A stretch of DNA of 64,000 bases, taken from Pseudocercospora fijiensis CIRAD86. Its lineage: Eukaryota; Ascomycota; Dothideomycetes; Mycosphaerellales; Mycosphaerellaceae. The notes beneath the pieces were generated by a model. The model was not told the DNA's origin and made no database searches. It worked only from the letters and a program-made list of their open reading frames with translations. The DNA lies in NCBI RefSeq assembly GCF_000340215.1, contig NW_006921542.1, positions 1,578,267 through 1,642,266 of the forward strand, in the 5' to 3' direction. This document shows positions 34,701 to 48,500 of this stretch, piece after piece. Both the position numbers and the translations under genes were made by a program. Within the stretch, counting starts at the first letter, position 1, and the number at the start of each line of letters is the position of its first letter.

Positions 34701-35700
34701 ACGTATACCTATACTATATATAGAAGCTCTATAGGCTACTAGAGTCTATTATTTCCGATCGCGGTATATAGTTTATAGCCGACTTCTAGAAGTAGCTATA
34801 TATACGCCTAGGTATTAGCCGTAACCTATCTATAGCTCGTTACCCCGAGAGTAATAGACAGACCGAGAGACTTAATAGCGTACTCGAAGCGTACTTAAGA
34901 GCTTATATTAACTACTAATAAGATAACTAGGTTAACTAGCTACCGCTAGCTAAATTCGCTATAGATAACGCCCCTTCCGATATAACTAAGCTCTCTCTAT
35001 CTAAGTATATTATAGTTACTAACTAAGGCTTAGAATTAAGCCTCCTTATAGGAACGATAAGGCACTATTCGATATCGACGTAGAAGCTTAGGTAGATTAT
35101 ATTAAAGATCTCGAAACGTATCTATCGGAATAGATACGGTACTAGCAAAGCTAAATAGAAGAGATAGTAAATAGCTACCGTCGACTAGTATCCGCCTATA
35201 TAGTAGGTAATAAAGTTATATTATTACTAAAGGGATCAACTACTAATAGGCCGTCTAATAAGCTAGACCTAAAGTATAGCGGACTATATACTATTATAGG
35301 GATAATCTTACTATATATATACGAGCTACAACTACTAAAGACAATAAGAATCTACCTAGTGCTTTATACTAACTTATTAATATCTCTACTAGGAGATACT
35401 ATACTACCTAGATAGGATAACGATCTGCCTCCTACTATAGTAATCGAAGGCGAAGAAGAGTATAAGATTAAGAAGATAGTCGATACGGGCTATCGTAGAA
35501 AGGGGAAGAACCGAGAATTTAAATACCGTATTAAGTAGATTAGTTATAAAAAACCTACTTAGCGACCCGTAGAAGATATTACTTACGCTATAGTACTACT
35601 AGATGCCTTCTATAAGCGCTACCTATATAAGCTAAGACCTCCTATAGGAGTAACGCTCGCGACAATCGCTACGCGATACTTAACCTACCGTACTTATATC
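31780..35700 (+). pseudogene. Gypsy pol relic: protease, RT, RNase H, integrase, chromodomain
   Basis: Protease-region signature LIILGIP-LKRYNPRIN lies near 32.11-32.18 kb. Reverse transcriptase runs from about 33.05 to 33.6 kb, with FRTRYGLFKYNVILFRL, the catalytic-loop remnant YFNNILIYSENL (from a YLDD-type motif) and FLGFTNFYRRFI. RNase H lies at about 33.66-34.03 kb (DPSLPIIVETDTSDY, NYLIYNKEHLAIV, EITYRPS). Integrase spans about 34.1-35.0 kb and ends in AYLRAYINY and LPLAKFAIDNAPS. The C-terminal chromodomain at about 35.45-35.64 kb reads KIKKIVDTGYRRKGKN, KYRIK-ISY and KPT-RPVEDI. In live elements the chromodomain targets heterochromatin. All enzymes are disabled by stops. Confidence 0.87.
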
Positions 35701-35772
35701 GAAATACCTATAATAAGAGCACTAGCGTAATATAGATAGATAGAGCCGTAGACGGCTCTTAAGACCGGAGGG

Positions 35773-35961
35773 CTAACTATTACGATCTCGGCCTATAGGT
35801 TAAGTAAAAGTTCCTAAGCGGTTACGTAACTATTAATACCTAAGGTATCTCCTCGATCGATATACCTCGTTTATAGTCGCTCTAGAGAGACGTCTTCTCT
35901 CTATTAACTATTTAGCTTATTTAGCTTAGATAGGCGTTTAATATACTAATATCTTAATAGG
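35773..35961 (+). repeat. 3' LTR
   Basis: Direct copy of 29700-29876, preceded by the purine-rich run agaccggaggg at 35762-35772, which sits where a polypurine tract should be. Confidence 0.82.
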
Positions 35962-36999
35962 AAGGTAGGAAATACTACTATAGGCTACGCTCGTAAAAAG
36001 GTCTCGGCTAGAGCCTTCTACTATTACGCTCTTCGAGGTAGTAAGGGTTTATATATTAGGTCGCATAGAGGAGGAAAGGATTTATCGGTATTTAGTAGTT
36101 AATTAAGGAGGGTAGCGCTTACTATAAGTACCTATCGCTTTATTAAAAGGAAGGTAGTATAGGTATATTTGTTTATATAGAAGTAAAGTAAGAAGGGTCG
36201 CCTTTTTATTATAGTAGCGGCGCTAGTATATAGGAAGGAATAGGAGGTAGCTACCTTACGCGCGTATACGCGTTTATATATAAATCCGGTAGTAAGGTAC
36301 GTATTCCAAATAAAGTAAAGGGTAAAGTATAGGTAGTAGTAACATTTCTAAGGGTCTAGGTAATTCGCGTAGTAACGAGATTCGAGGAGGTAAAACTAGA
36401 GTATTTAGATCTAGTAAATTAGTATTATATAATATACAACCCCTCTGCTTTACTTCCTACTATAGTAAGGTATAGTTATAAGGGCTTTACTAGGTAGTAT
36501 ACAGTAGTAGTAGTACTTACAATATATCCTATCTAGCTAGCTACTATAGGTAGGAGCTCCTAGGATTCCTAGAACTTTCGATACGTTAGCTAATATAGGC
36601 TATTAAAATAATATAAAGGAAAGGTTTTAAATAAAGGAAATTTTTCGAGGAGAAGTAAGGTTTTCTAGATTTACTCTATAGAGTAGGTTTCGGTTTATAG
36701 GGCTAGGTATAACGTAGAGCCTCTAGTAGGCCTATTTCTACCGAGTTAAAACTGTTTACTCGCTTCTTAGCTAGGCTAGTACTTAGACTACTCTAGGGAG
36801 TAGGTCTAGGGATATTATTAAGGATAGGGGCTCCTTAATAAAGCCCCTACCCTTAGCGGTAGTATAGAGGAAAAGAAGAAACGAAGAAGTTTCGAAGATA
36901 GTACTCTAACTAGCTACTAATATATAAAGGGACAAACGATCTTAGTATACGTCGACAATCCGTTTAAATACGTAGATAGAGGTACTAGCGAGTAAAGAA

Positions 37000-39900
37000 T
37001 TAGGGCAAAGTAAGTAAATATAGGTAGGAAGGAGGACGAAGGCGAGTAGATATAGATATATACGGCCTTAATTAGGGGTTTAGTAGGCCTACTAAGCTAG
37101 TAGTAGTCCTTTGTCGCTATATTCTATAGCCTACTCTACTTCTAAGGGTTCGTCGTAAGTACCCGGATCCGACCCTAGGCCCTTAGAGTTATTAGTATAG
37201 CGGAGTTCTTCTTACTCAATCTAGGTAAGCCGAAGCTTATCCTATAGTCTTATTAAGGACAGCCTATACTAGTTGCCTCCCTAGTTCGCGATATTGTCTA
37301 TAGCCTCCTAGGTAAGAAACCTAATACCTCGCCGTCTATATAGGTTAGTATTTACTAGGGTAGCAACGCTAGTTTCTATAAGGGCCTTAATAAGATATAA
37401 GTTATATTCGAACTTTAGTATATTTATTTCGTTATAGACCTAGATCCTCTAGATTACCTACTAGTTAGGGTCTCGCTATAGTACTAGTTAAAAGCTAGTA
37501 TCCTAGGTAAGCCTTAGAAAGGCGCTAATATAGTAGGCTTACTCGTATAGGTCCTATCTTCTATAGAGAATTGCTACCTAGCCGAACCTATAGTACTAAG
37601 CTAAAGGCTAGGTTATCCTATTCTAGGTAAATATAGTAGGGTAATTAAAAGCTAGAAAACTATTAGGCTTAGCCGAGCTATTAAAGAAGAGATAGTTATT
37701 CGAGTAGTCCTCGATAAGGGATACGCTAAGAAGATCGTATATAAGGTTATTAATCTAGAAAATAGGGTCGACTTCGGGTTCGACTTAGTATATAGCTATA
37801 GTATAGGCTTCGAAGGCTCGCCTTTACTCCTCCCTAGGAAGGGATATAGTAGTATAGACGTTTATATCCCTTTCTTTACCGGAACTAGTATTAGACTAAC
37901 TATCGTTCTTAGAACTAGAGGGCTTAGACTAGCTATCCCTATCTACCTCGACGTCTTTATTAATAGGTTCGTTATCTACTATAGTAGGGTCTTTCTCCGA
38001 GAGCCGCTTAGGTCGGAAAGGAGGCACTTCCTTTAATCGATCGCGTAGAAAGGTAACTATAAGGTTAGCCCTATTAAGTTCGGTAAGGTAATATAAGGTT
38101 CTAGAGGTAGTAATTCTAGTAATACGAAAGGGACCTTTCTACCGAAAAGCAAGCTTACTAGACCTCGAGTGTTTGATTTCGTCCCTAGTAATAAGTATAA
38201 GGGAGCTAATCTTAAGGGGAGTATTCGATACTACTTCCCTTTCGTCGTACTACCGAGTATTCTCTTTATAGGGTTTCTTTAGCCGTAGTATCGCTTCCTC
38301 GTTATTATTAGGAATATATATAAGTTACTAGGCCCGGTACGTAGGTAGTAAACTAGTATCCTATAATATATCCTAGTCGACTATTTAAAAGATTCGATAG
38401 GTAGTCTCTATAGGAAGTATTATATCGGCTCCTCTATATATAATTTCTATAGGCGTCTTACTAGTCGTTTGTTAGTATATTATTCGGTTAGTATATAATA
38501 TAGGGAGGAAGTGTTTTATCTAACCCTTTATAGTACTATTACTTAGTTTAGAAATAGTAGTAAGGATAGGTTAGTTTCCGGCCTTAATTTAACTATTCGC
38601 CTTCGGACAGTATAAGGAAATCCGGACTCGGTAGGTAGCTATTCGCTTAAGTAAGTCTTTAGTATCCTTTCGGTTCTTAGTACTATTATCTATAACGAAT
38701 TCGTCCGGATAGCTATATCGATAGTAGACCTCCTCGTATAGGAACTTAGCTATTTAGATTATAGGAACTAAATCTCCGGCGTACTTAAATATCCTCCCTT
38801 TAACCTAACTTCGCGAGCTAAGGTAATAGATCCCTTCTTATCGATATAAAGTATATCGGCAACCTAGCGACAGCCGATAACCCGAATATAAGTAGGGTAA
38901 AGTATTCTAGTAATCTTATATCCTTCTCGTATTTAGCAGACTTAATAAGACTGAACCTATATAGCGATTTAGGGCTATATACTATCCTAGAAGTATCGTT
39001 TAGATACTAAGTAGTATACTACCTCCTAGCCCTTATAGCTATAATTTTTATAAAGCGATTAGATTATTTCCTGTCGAACCTTCTCGCTATTAATTGCTCG
39101 TTAGAGGGGGCAGTTCGGGTATCGCTAGTAGAATAGGAGGCGATCTTTAATAATATATCTCTAGGTAGTACGTCGAACCCTTCGAGCTTCGGTACGAGAA
39201 ATGCCTTATAGAAAACGAAGGGTAGACTTAAAGTATCTAATAAGAAGTAATTCTTAGGACTAGTATTCTTCCTTATTAAGGAAGCTAGGCTTAGCTAGGA
39301 GATCGATAGGCTCGGATTAGACTATACTATAAAAGAAGTCGCTAGTAATTATATTATCGTCGTCGATTTAGTCGTCTCGCTTAGCGATATCCTTCTTAGT
39401 AGAATTTTTACGGGATAGACTATTAGCCGTAGGATGTTTTCTTCCCGGAATATATTTAACCTCGAAATTAAATAGCTTAATCTAGGCTATCTATTAGGCT
39501 ATTACTAAATTAGGGAGATCTAAGGCTAACTTATTAAGTTAGTAGATAAGGGTAGTAGTATCGATCTCGATTTAAAAGTACTACCTAACGAGATACTTCT
39601 TAAACTTCTTTAGTAGTTTAAGTACTATAAGGCATTCTCGCTTACTAGTATCGTACTAGGCTTTACCGTCGGTCTAAAGACCGCTTTCGTACCGAATAGG
39701 GTAACGCTTCTTTATATTATCTCTTTCGTACTACTTTATACTACTACTATATCCGGATCTACTCAGGATAATTAATCTAGTACCCTTAGTATAATCGATC
39801 GAGATAAGAGCGGATACTATAGTAAGTATAGCCTTTAAGGCGTCTATAGCGATCTATTAACCTAATCCCTAGGAAAATTCGATATTAGCCTTTAGTAGAT

Positions 39901-41000
39901 AGAAGAGTAGCCTTACTATTATTACAAAGCCCTCGATCTAGTTACGGTAGTAGATATATATCTTAAGGAAGGCTCCTACGCCTAGGTAGTTCCTAGGTAT
40001 TATCTAGGCGATAATCTTTATAACCTTCTCCGTATTAGGGTATCTTCCGGAGACATTAATAACGTAGCCGATATATTTGAGTCTTTTATAGAGGAACTAG
40101 GGTTCAAGGCCTAAAATAGTATATCTAGTACGCTCGATATCCGTAAGAATACCGTCTATCTATTAAATATACTTCGTAACAAACCTTCGTAAGCTAGGCT
40201 AAACCTCTTTATTACTATATCGGGGTTTTAGGCCCTTAATACTAATATCGTCGACGAAAGGCCTCGTATAGTAGGAAATATAATCGAAAAGGATCCTTAT
40301 AACGACCCGGATAAACTAGGTAATAGAGTTTATTACTCCCTATAGAAGGGTAGTTATTCGTACTAGGCTAAGCGGGATATTAAAGGCAGTTATATCTCTA
40401 TCGGCCTTATAAAGAAGAAGTTAGTCGTATCTAGAAAAGAAATCGATTAGGGAAGAAATAGTATAGTTAGTAAAGTCCTTAGTAAAGCTATTAGTATTAG
40501 GAGGAAGGTTTCTCTCCTATATAGTATAGCGATTTACCTCTATAGTAGCGTTAATTAAGCGATACTTTTTAGTTTCTTTCTTTTAAACTAAGAACTAGCG
40601 GTTTCTATAAACTCCTTCGCTAACTTTAAGTACCCTATTTAGAATCCGTTCCCGGCTTATTTCTTCGATAATATTTACTAAGCTAGGCTAAAGGCGGAAC
40701 GTTAGTTTTCTCTAAGGCTTATAAGGAATAATTCGGATCCGCTAAGGAGGTACTACGTCCGCGTCGACCTTTCTAATTTTAGTAAAGTTCTAGGTAAGGG
40801 CTTTCTTTCGGTTATAAAGTATCTCGTAAAACAGATCTAGCTCCTTAGGAAGAAGCTCTATTCTAATAAAAAGTTTCGCTTTCCTCTCCTTAGTAAGACG
40901 CGAGCCGCGTAGTATATCCGAGAATTTCTTAATTAAGTATTTCTAGTCGTATAGCCTAGTTCTAGGGGGAAGTAGCGCCTCTCGAGTAAGTCGTTTCTTC
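37000..41000 (-). pseudogene. Gypsy pol relic: RT, RNase H, integrase
   Basis: On the minus strand, from high to low coordinates: reverse transcriptase at about 40860-40100 with VRITTLL-GVINSIT-F and the catalytic block RPFVDDISIKGPKTP. RNase H lies at about 39720-39400 (RYPIRYESGL, YDTSKRECLIVLK and FEVKYIPGRKHPTANSLSRK). The integrase core is at about 38710-38540 (DNSTKNRKDTKDLLKR, RVRISLYCPKANS). The same order and similar motifs occur in the plus-strand relic at 59.4-62.9 kb. The C-terminal part below about 38 kb is not resolved. RIP stops throughout. Confidence 0.83.
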
Positions 41001-43994
41001 TTCTAGGAAGGGTTACTACTAGTTATTACACTTCCGGTTATTATAGTACTAGCCTCTCTAGGCTTTACTTTATCTAACTTTCTCCTATATATTCTATAAA
41101 CCCCGACTATACGGTACCTACTAGTCTTTGCGTCCTCCTTAAGTATTTTCTTAATAGATAGTAGCTAGGTAGGGAACCTCCGAAAGCTCTAAAATCTATA
41201 GTACTACTTATACTACCCGTAAAATCGATTCGCTTCTAATTGCTAAAGTATTACTACCTAATCGTCTTAGGTTATAGGCTCGAGAATCGCTTCTATACGA
41301 CTAAGCTAGGTAAGGCTAACCGCTAGGTATTACTAGGAACGTTCTAGGTTCTCGAGGGAAGACTCGCGCTATATAGCTAGAACCGGTACGTCGTCGTATA
41401 CCCGCTCCTTAATAGGGGTACTAGCTACGCGGGCTTTATATAGATTGTTACTAGAAGGTAGCTATAGGATTACGGGGATACCGGGGAAGACTAGGGCTAG
41501 TCTAAGCGAGGTCGAAAAAGGTAGCGAAATTAGGGGTAGGCCGGCTACCGGACTAATTAATATACCCTAGCTAGCTAGCTAGTATACCTTACGGCTACCT
41601 ATTTCTTCGCTATATGCTACCGTACTAACATTTCTTATTAAATAATAAGCTACGATAGTATATATAATACTTTTACCTAGCTATTTCGGAATTAGGGTAA
41701 ACTCGACGCTAGTTTCTCGTCCGCTACCTAGTTTTTTTAACTACTAGGTATTATTACAACTAAGGATCTCCTTAAGCAAGATACAATTCTCTAAGCTAGT
41801 AAGGGTAGTAAAGGTAGTAGAGCGGCTACCGCGTATAGAAATTGTCCCTTCCTAGAAGCTATTATCTATATTTCGAGTAATAAGGCGGTTCTTATAAGCC
41901 TACGGGCGACTAAGGTTAATAGGGAGGTCTTTATCTCTAAGGAATATAATAAGGAAATTAGTTTCGTACTCGATATTAAAGGTAGAGATAGGAACGGAAG
42001 TGCTAATACCAATAAATTTAGCTCTTTCTCTAGCTCCTCGTATATTTAGAATAAGACCTTTTAAAAGAGTAAGGCTAGCCTACTATAGGAATTCCGCATT
42101 TAGAATATTTCCCTTAGAGCCTTTATTAATAAGAGCGCGGATCTTAAGGCGCCTATTAATAGTTATAGTAATATACGGACTCGGAATAAGGGCGAAGTTA
42201 TCGTCGACTAATATAAGGTATATTTAGCTAGGGTCGATATAGAGTATTTTATTAGGAAGGGTATTTACCCTAGAAGAAATAACCTATACTACGTAGTAGT
42301 TAAGTCTATTTCTTCGGCTAATCGAATTAGGGTCTCGGATAGCCTCTTCGTTAGCTACCTCGTACTCTTCTTAATATTCCTCCTTATAAAGGCTAGTAAA
42401 GAATTCTCGGAGAGAGATAAGGACTAGAATAGGGTAGTTCTTAGATCGTCTTAGTCTAGTTCTCCTAGTAGCTAAGGGAGCTACCCTACCTACTATTTCT
42501 ATAATCTAGTAGGGAATCTTATCGGTTTTATCCTTTTTAAGCTCCCGAATTCTTAAGGTAAGAGCGTTATTATTAGGCTAGCGAGCGATAAGATTTTAAT
42601 ATTCTAGAATATAGGCGAGGGCCTTAGTATTACTAAGCTATATACTATTCCCGCTAAGGAACTTCTTTACCTAAAAGTTAGGATTCTTATAATGTCTCTA
42701 AAGGTTCTTTATAATATTAGTCGTCTTAGGCTCCTTCCTCGTAGCTCGCTACTAGCTTAGAGGGTTTACCCCCTTCGATAGCTCTTTAAGGGTAGGTCTT
42801 AGGGTAGGGGTAGTACGTCATCTATTTCTATATTACTATCCTTAGGTAGGCTAGCGTTACTATTTAAGGATTTAGCCGTAGGCTATCTATAGGTACTAGA
42901 AGGGCTAGTAGTAGGAGGGTTACGACTAACCGTTTCCTTAGACTAAGCCCTTAGAGACAGCAGGCTTAGGGACTTTTAGGTAGCTCTTCGAGGCTAGGTT
43001 TGTTTTCGAATATCCTCTTCCGCCTTACGAATACTAAGCCTCTAAACTATATTACGAATACCCTTAGTTTTCGTAGTACTAGTCTATTTGGTAGTAGCCT
43101 TTTAAATCTAATTTACGTTAGTAGTAGCGGTAATAGGAAGACTATTCCTAAGCGGGGCATCCTAGCTACGAGTATAGGTAAGGGTATCTATAACTATAGG
43201 CGCCTCGTAATCGCTAAAATCTAATTCTTTATTAGCTTCTTTTATAATACTAAGATTATACGATTTCTAGTGTAGTAGAACCCGCCTAGTAGTAGAGGGA
43301 TAGTAGTAAGGGTAGGAAGGCTATTATAAGTATCGTTTAAGGCGATTCCTCTATAAGGGTTTCCGAGGAATCTTAAAGATAGAGGAAGTAGGGAGGAAGG
43401 GATTATCGGAATAGAGGCTCGAGGGGTCGGAACTTAAGGGGGTAGTTAGGCTATAATACTAGGAGCTATAGGTCGCTCTAGTTGCTAAGAAGGGTAGTTA
43501 AATTGTTTTCGAAGGGCCTCTATCCTAAACTTAGATAGAAAGACAATCCCCTACTAGTAATAGGCTTCGAGAAGCAGAAGCATAATAGCGAGCTTTAGAA
43601 GGGTAGAGCTATTATAAAAGCGGAATAGTATAGCGTATAGTATATCTAAGGGCCCGAGGTACTATATACGGTCTCGAATGTTGTAGAACCCTTAGTCCTA
43701 TATATACCGGTAGGGTCTGTAGTTTAGGCGAAGGTAGCCTTTAGCTCTATAATAGTAATAATAACCCTCTATACTAGGCCGAGACTAAAAGGCAAAGGTA
43801 TTAATAGTCGGTCCTTATATAGACTAGTTATTATGTGGCTAAGCTATAAGAGTATTATCGTTCTAGGGGGGATAAGGGCGCTATAGGGTATAAGAATTAG
43901 TATTAGTATTAACGGGGCCTATAGTAGAGGCCTTCTAACTATCTCGGGCGAGGACGTAAAGCTTTAGATCTTAGAATTGTTTAAAAAGGTCGTC
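41001..43994 (-). pseudogene. Gypsy gag and protease-region relic
   Basis: This is the inverted counterpart of 46670-49700. For example, 43030-43250 reversed matches 47430-47650, and 40980-41340 reversed matches 49330-49680, with mainly transition differences. The similarity ends at about 43994, within the word gacgacc, where hAT sequence takes over. By position it encodes gag and the gag-pol junction. Confidence 0.75.
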
Positions 43995-44512
43995 TAGTTA
44001 ACGTTTTGAAGAAAAATATACTAGCTGTAGCTATCGGCTATAGCTACCGGCTATAGTAACTTACTCTAGTAGAAAGTTTCGTTTAAAAACTATATATAAT
44101 CCCTTCCTCCTCTAAGCCTTCTCTTAGGTAGTCTTTTTGTTCTAACCTTTGCCTTTTTCTTTAGGCGCTAGCTGTCGATAGAATACCGTATTTTCCGCCT
44201 TCGTTCTTTTAGACTTTAATCTTTTATTCTTCTCTATTTCTCCTTTCTCTTATAGTCTCGTATAGAATTCTTCTCCGTAGAGTACTCCTCTTTAGTCTTA
44301 CGCTTTTTTCTTTAATACTTAGGTAAAATATACTTGCGGTCTTGAGCTGTATCTTCTATTTAGCGCGCGGCGCGCTTCTCTCTTACTATTTTAAGGGAGA
44401 GTAAGGGTATTATAGCGTATAATAATTATTATAAGTATAGGTATAGAGGAAGAAGATATTAAAAGCGTAAGAATATCGTAAAGCCCTAATTGTTACCGCC
44501 TACGTAACGTTA
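43995..44512 (-). mobile_element. hAT internal fragment, inverted copy of 50045-50565
   Basis: Reversed, this matches the start of the hAT coding region near 50.05-50.57 kb, including gccctaattgttaccgccta, the basic Lys/Arg-rich block and the end near aagacgttaact. It is joined directly to the Gypsy gag relic, so a second hAT copy was broken here or inserted and then truncated. Confidence 0.78.
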
Positions 44513-45559
44513 TATAGTATAGTAGGGAAACCTAGCTTAGTATCGGTAGATACTTTACTTCTTCCGATATATATTAATAAGTAGATATATACGACTACGA
44601 TAACAATAGATTAGGAGATATATACGAGAATAATACCTTATTCTACTATAATAGAGCCTTCGCTAGTATCCTTCCCTTCTTATTAATTCTTACAATGCCG
44701 CGCTTTAAAGGTATATTATACTACGTAGACCCCTAGTAGTTATATAATATATACTAAATATAAGGTATATAGTTTATAGTTCCCTATATATTTATATACC
44801 TTTACCTACGACCTACCCGTCCCTCCTATACTTTCTAGAGCCGAAGGTAGGGCTATCTTTGTTTATTTAAAGGTTTAGGTATATATATAGTTACGAAGAA
44901 ACAATTGTAGCCCTCGCCTTAAGCGAAAGCTATACTATTAATATAATAGTACTACCGAAGAGACCTTTATAGTATTAATACGTCCTACTATTATTAAACC
45001 GTTATCTATATAAAGTAAAAGAAATACTACTACCGATATAACGTAAAAGAATTAGGGTTACCGATAAGGATAAAGCTAACCGTTTAAAATATATACGCTA
45101 TTACAAATCCCTACCTATCTATAGTAGGAGGGAACTTATAAGAAACGATATATACCGAAGGTAGATAAAGGCTCCTACTATAAGAAACTAAAGAAGTAGA
45201 TACGAAAGACTCCGAAAAATTAATACCGCCTCTCTATCTTCTAGTAAATAGTAGCAAACCGGATTTTAACTTCTACTATAGGTTTTGTAGCCCCTTCCGA
45301 ACTACGACGACCCTACCGGACCTTCTTCCGCGATACTACGGGCCTTATACTACGACTTAGTAAAACGTAGTAGCGAGCAACTAAGGAACCGTAGAATATA
45401 AGTAGTCGGTATAGTAGCTAGTTAGCTAGGAAACCCCCCCCCCCTCTCTATTCCCCTTATATATAGGCTAATACCTATCCCTTACTTCGAGAACTAGACG
45501 CGATATATACTATAATATAAACTATAATATATACTATAATATATATACGTTTTATACCC
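44513..45559. other. Unassigned stretch with a poly-C run and AT-rich tandem repeats
   Basis: A weak plus-strand reading frame near 44.9-45.4 kb is rich in Arg and Lys, but no family was recognised. A run of about 11 C lies at about 45434-45444, unusual in this sequence. Repeats of tatactataata follow at about 45505-45545. This may hold the 5' LTR or leader of the gag relic that follows. Confidence 0.35.
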
Positions 45560-48500
45560 TAAGGTACCTACTAATCTATCTAATTTTATCGATACTATAT
45601 TCTTCTTCTTTGTTCTGATTATCTATCGTTTTTATAAATCGTTTGTTCTACCGACAAAATAAGCTCCTAAGATAATAATACCAACCCTCTTCCGGCTAAG
45701 CTACCTTTATAGGCTCCCGCGATAACTACTATCTTCCGAGACCCTCCTTCTAATTTTATTCGTAATTACCTCGATATAAATTCTACACCTGAAGGGACTG
45801 CTGCCTCTAGAAGCAATAGAAACACTAGCCCTAGTAATAGTAAAGCTAGTTAAGAGGGCACTACTTAAGAGGCCTCCTAGTAGCTTAGCTAAGCGGCTCT
45901 TAGGCTACCTCCTTAACTTCTATAAGGTCTTCTTTAGGCCTTCTCGGATCTAAAGCTATTAATGCCTCTCCCAGGTACTATTAAAAACTCTCTACTTAGT
46001 AGAGAGAACGTAACTAACTTCGTTAAAAGGTTCTCTACTATTCTTAAATAATATTACCCGAGATATAATCCTATAGCGGCTATAAAATAATAAAACTCCT
46101 CGACGCTAACTATAACCCTAGTATTCGGCCTCGTATTATTCGGCTCCTAGGAACTAAGCCTCTTTTATAGGGTTCCTTTTTAAAGAAATTTAAACCTAAG
46201 TTTACCGATAAGGATATCGCGGTTCGATTAAACTCCCGCGAATACCTTTAATAGCTATATACTAGTTAAATAAATAAGAGAGACCCTCTCCGCTTTTACT
46301 AGGACTTCTATAGTATTGCCGAAGGGATACTAAAGAGACTTCTTAACGATATTACGAGGAGCCGGCTCTTCCTAAAGGGCTTAGGAAGCTCTATACCTTC
46401 GGTTATACCTCGTATCTACGAGAAGTATAGTATTTACCTATACGACGAAGAATCCTATACTAACTTCGAATAGATTTATCGTACTAGATACGATCTAGCT
46501 CGTAGCCGATAGGGTTTCTTACTTCTTACTAGTAACGATAGTAGCTATCTAAAAGAGCTAAGAGAAATAGTTAAAAAGAGTATACTAAGTACTCGGCGTA
46601 TCCTTAGAATTTAGCGATAAGGGGTAGTATTTAAGCCTATTACTAAGCCCGGTATCGACGACCTTATTAGAGAATTCAAAGATCTAAAGCTTTACGTCCC
46701 CGCTTAAGCTAATTAGAAAGCCCCTATTACTAGCCCTATTAATACTAATACCGATTCGTACGCTCTATAGCGCCCTTATATCTTCTAGAACGATAATACT
46801 CTAATAGTTTAGCTATACAATAGCCAGTTTACACAGGATCCGACTATTAATATATTAGCCTTTTAGTCTATTCCTAGTATAAAAGGTCGCTATTACTATA
46901 ATAGAGCTAATTGCTATCTCCGGCTAAATTATAGGCCCTACCTATATATATAAGACTAAGGGTACTAGTATATTCGAGACCGTATATAGTATCTCGGACT
47001 ATTAGGCATCCTATACGCTATACCTTCCCGCTTCTATAATAGCTCTATCCTCCTAAAGCTTACTATTATACTCCTACGCCTCGAAGCCTACTACTATTAG
47101 GAGATCGTTTTCCTACCTAAGTTTAGAATAGAGGCCCTTCGAAACTAGCTTAACTGTCTCTCTTAGTAACTAAGACGAAGTACTCCCCCTAGTATCCTAG
47201 CCTAGCTAGCCTCTCGAGTCCTAATCCTCCGAGCCCCTACTTCGATAATTTTTTCCTTCCTATCCCTACCTCCTATAAGATCCCCTAGAAGCCCTTATAG
47301 AGGGGTCGCCTTAAATAATACTCGTAGTAGCTTTACTATTCCTACCCCTACTACTCCTACTACTACCCCTTCTACTACTAGGTAGGTTATACTATATTAG
47401 GGATCCTATAATTTTAGTATAGTCGAAGAGGTCGATAGCGAATTAGATTTTAGAGATTATAAGGAAGTTATAGTAAATAATACCCTTATATATACTCGTA
47501 GCTAAGATACCCCGCCTAGGAATAGTCTTCCTATTACTCCGATAGCTAACGTAAACTAGATCTAAAAGGCTACTACTAAGTAGAAGGATACTACGAAAAC
47601 TAAGGGTATTAGTAATATAGTTTAGAGGCTAAGCGTCTATAAAGCGGAGGAACGAATTCGAAATAAAGCCTAGCCTCGAAGGGCTAGTTAAAGATCCCTA
47701 AGCCTACCGCCTCTAAGAGCTTAGTCTAAAGATATAGTTAGTAGTAATACTCCTACTACTAGTCCTTCTAGTACCTACCGATAGCCTACTACTAAATCCT
47801 TAAATAGGGATACTAGCGTACCTAAAGATAGTAACGTAGAAATAGACGACGTACTACCCCCTACCCTAAGACCTATTACTAAGAAACTATTAAAGGGGTA
47901 AACCCTCCATACTAATAGCGAGCTTCTAGGAAAGAGCCTAAGAGAACTAATATTATTAAGAACCTTTGGAAACGTTATAAGAATCCTAGTTTTTAGGTAA
48001 AGAAGTTCCTTAGCAGAAACAGTATATAGCTTAGTAGTACTAAGGCCCTTGCCTATATTCTAGAATACTAAAAGTTTATCGCCCGCTAGCCTAATAGTAA
48101 TACTCTTACCTCGAGGATTCGGGAGCTTAGGAAGGATAAGAACGATAAGATCCTCTACTAGATTATAGAAATAGCTAGTAGGGTAGCTACCTCTACTACT
48201 AGAAGACCTAGGCCTAGGCGATCTAGTAACTACCCTATTCTAGTTCTTACCTCCGTCCGAGAATTCTTTACCGGCTTTAACGAAGAAAGCTATAAAGAGG
48301 ACGAGGAAGCTAACGATAAAGCTATCTAAGACCCCGATTTAATTAGCTAAAGGAACTGCCTTAACTACTATATAGTATATATTATTTCTTCTAGAGTAGA
48401 TACGCTTCCTAATAAAACGCTCTATATTAACCCTAGCGAAATACGTCTTTTATTAGTCGACGATAACTTTACCCTTATTCCTAGCCTATATATTACTATT

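Larger units (their letters stand above)
29700..35961 (+). mobile_element. Ty3/Gypsy chromodomain retrotransposon with both LTRs
   Basis: Direct terminal repeats at about 29700-29876 and 35773-35961 bracket gag, protease, reverse transcriptase, RNase H, integrase and a C-terminal chromodomain, all on the plus strand in Gypsy order. This is the most complete element in the window. Its full length is about 6.3 kb. It is heavily RIP-mutated and inactive. Confidence 0.88.
35962..43994 (-). mobile_element. Ty3/Gypsy retrotransposon relic on the minus strand
   Basis: Gag lies at the high-coordinate end and pol at the low end, all on the minus strand. The gag matches the plus-strand copy at 45.6-49.7 kb. 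Its 5' end is cut at about 43994, where a hAT fragment begins. LTRs were not identified. From about 35.96 to 37 kb I see no domain, and this probably represents the 3' end of the element. Confidence 0.8.

Noticed and set aside
42000..43224. Plus-strand open stretches over the minus-strand gag relic
   Set aside because: The inverted match to the plus-strand gag at 46.7-49.7 kb shows that the coding strand is minus, so these are shadows.
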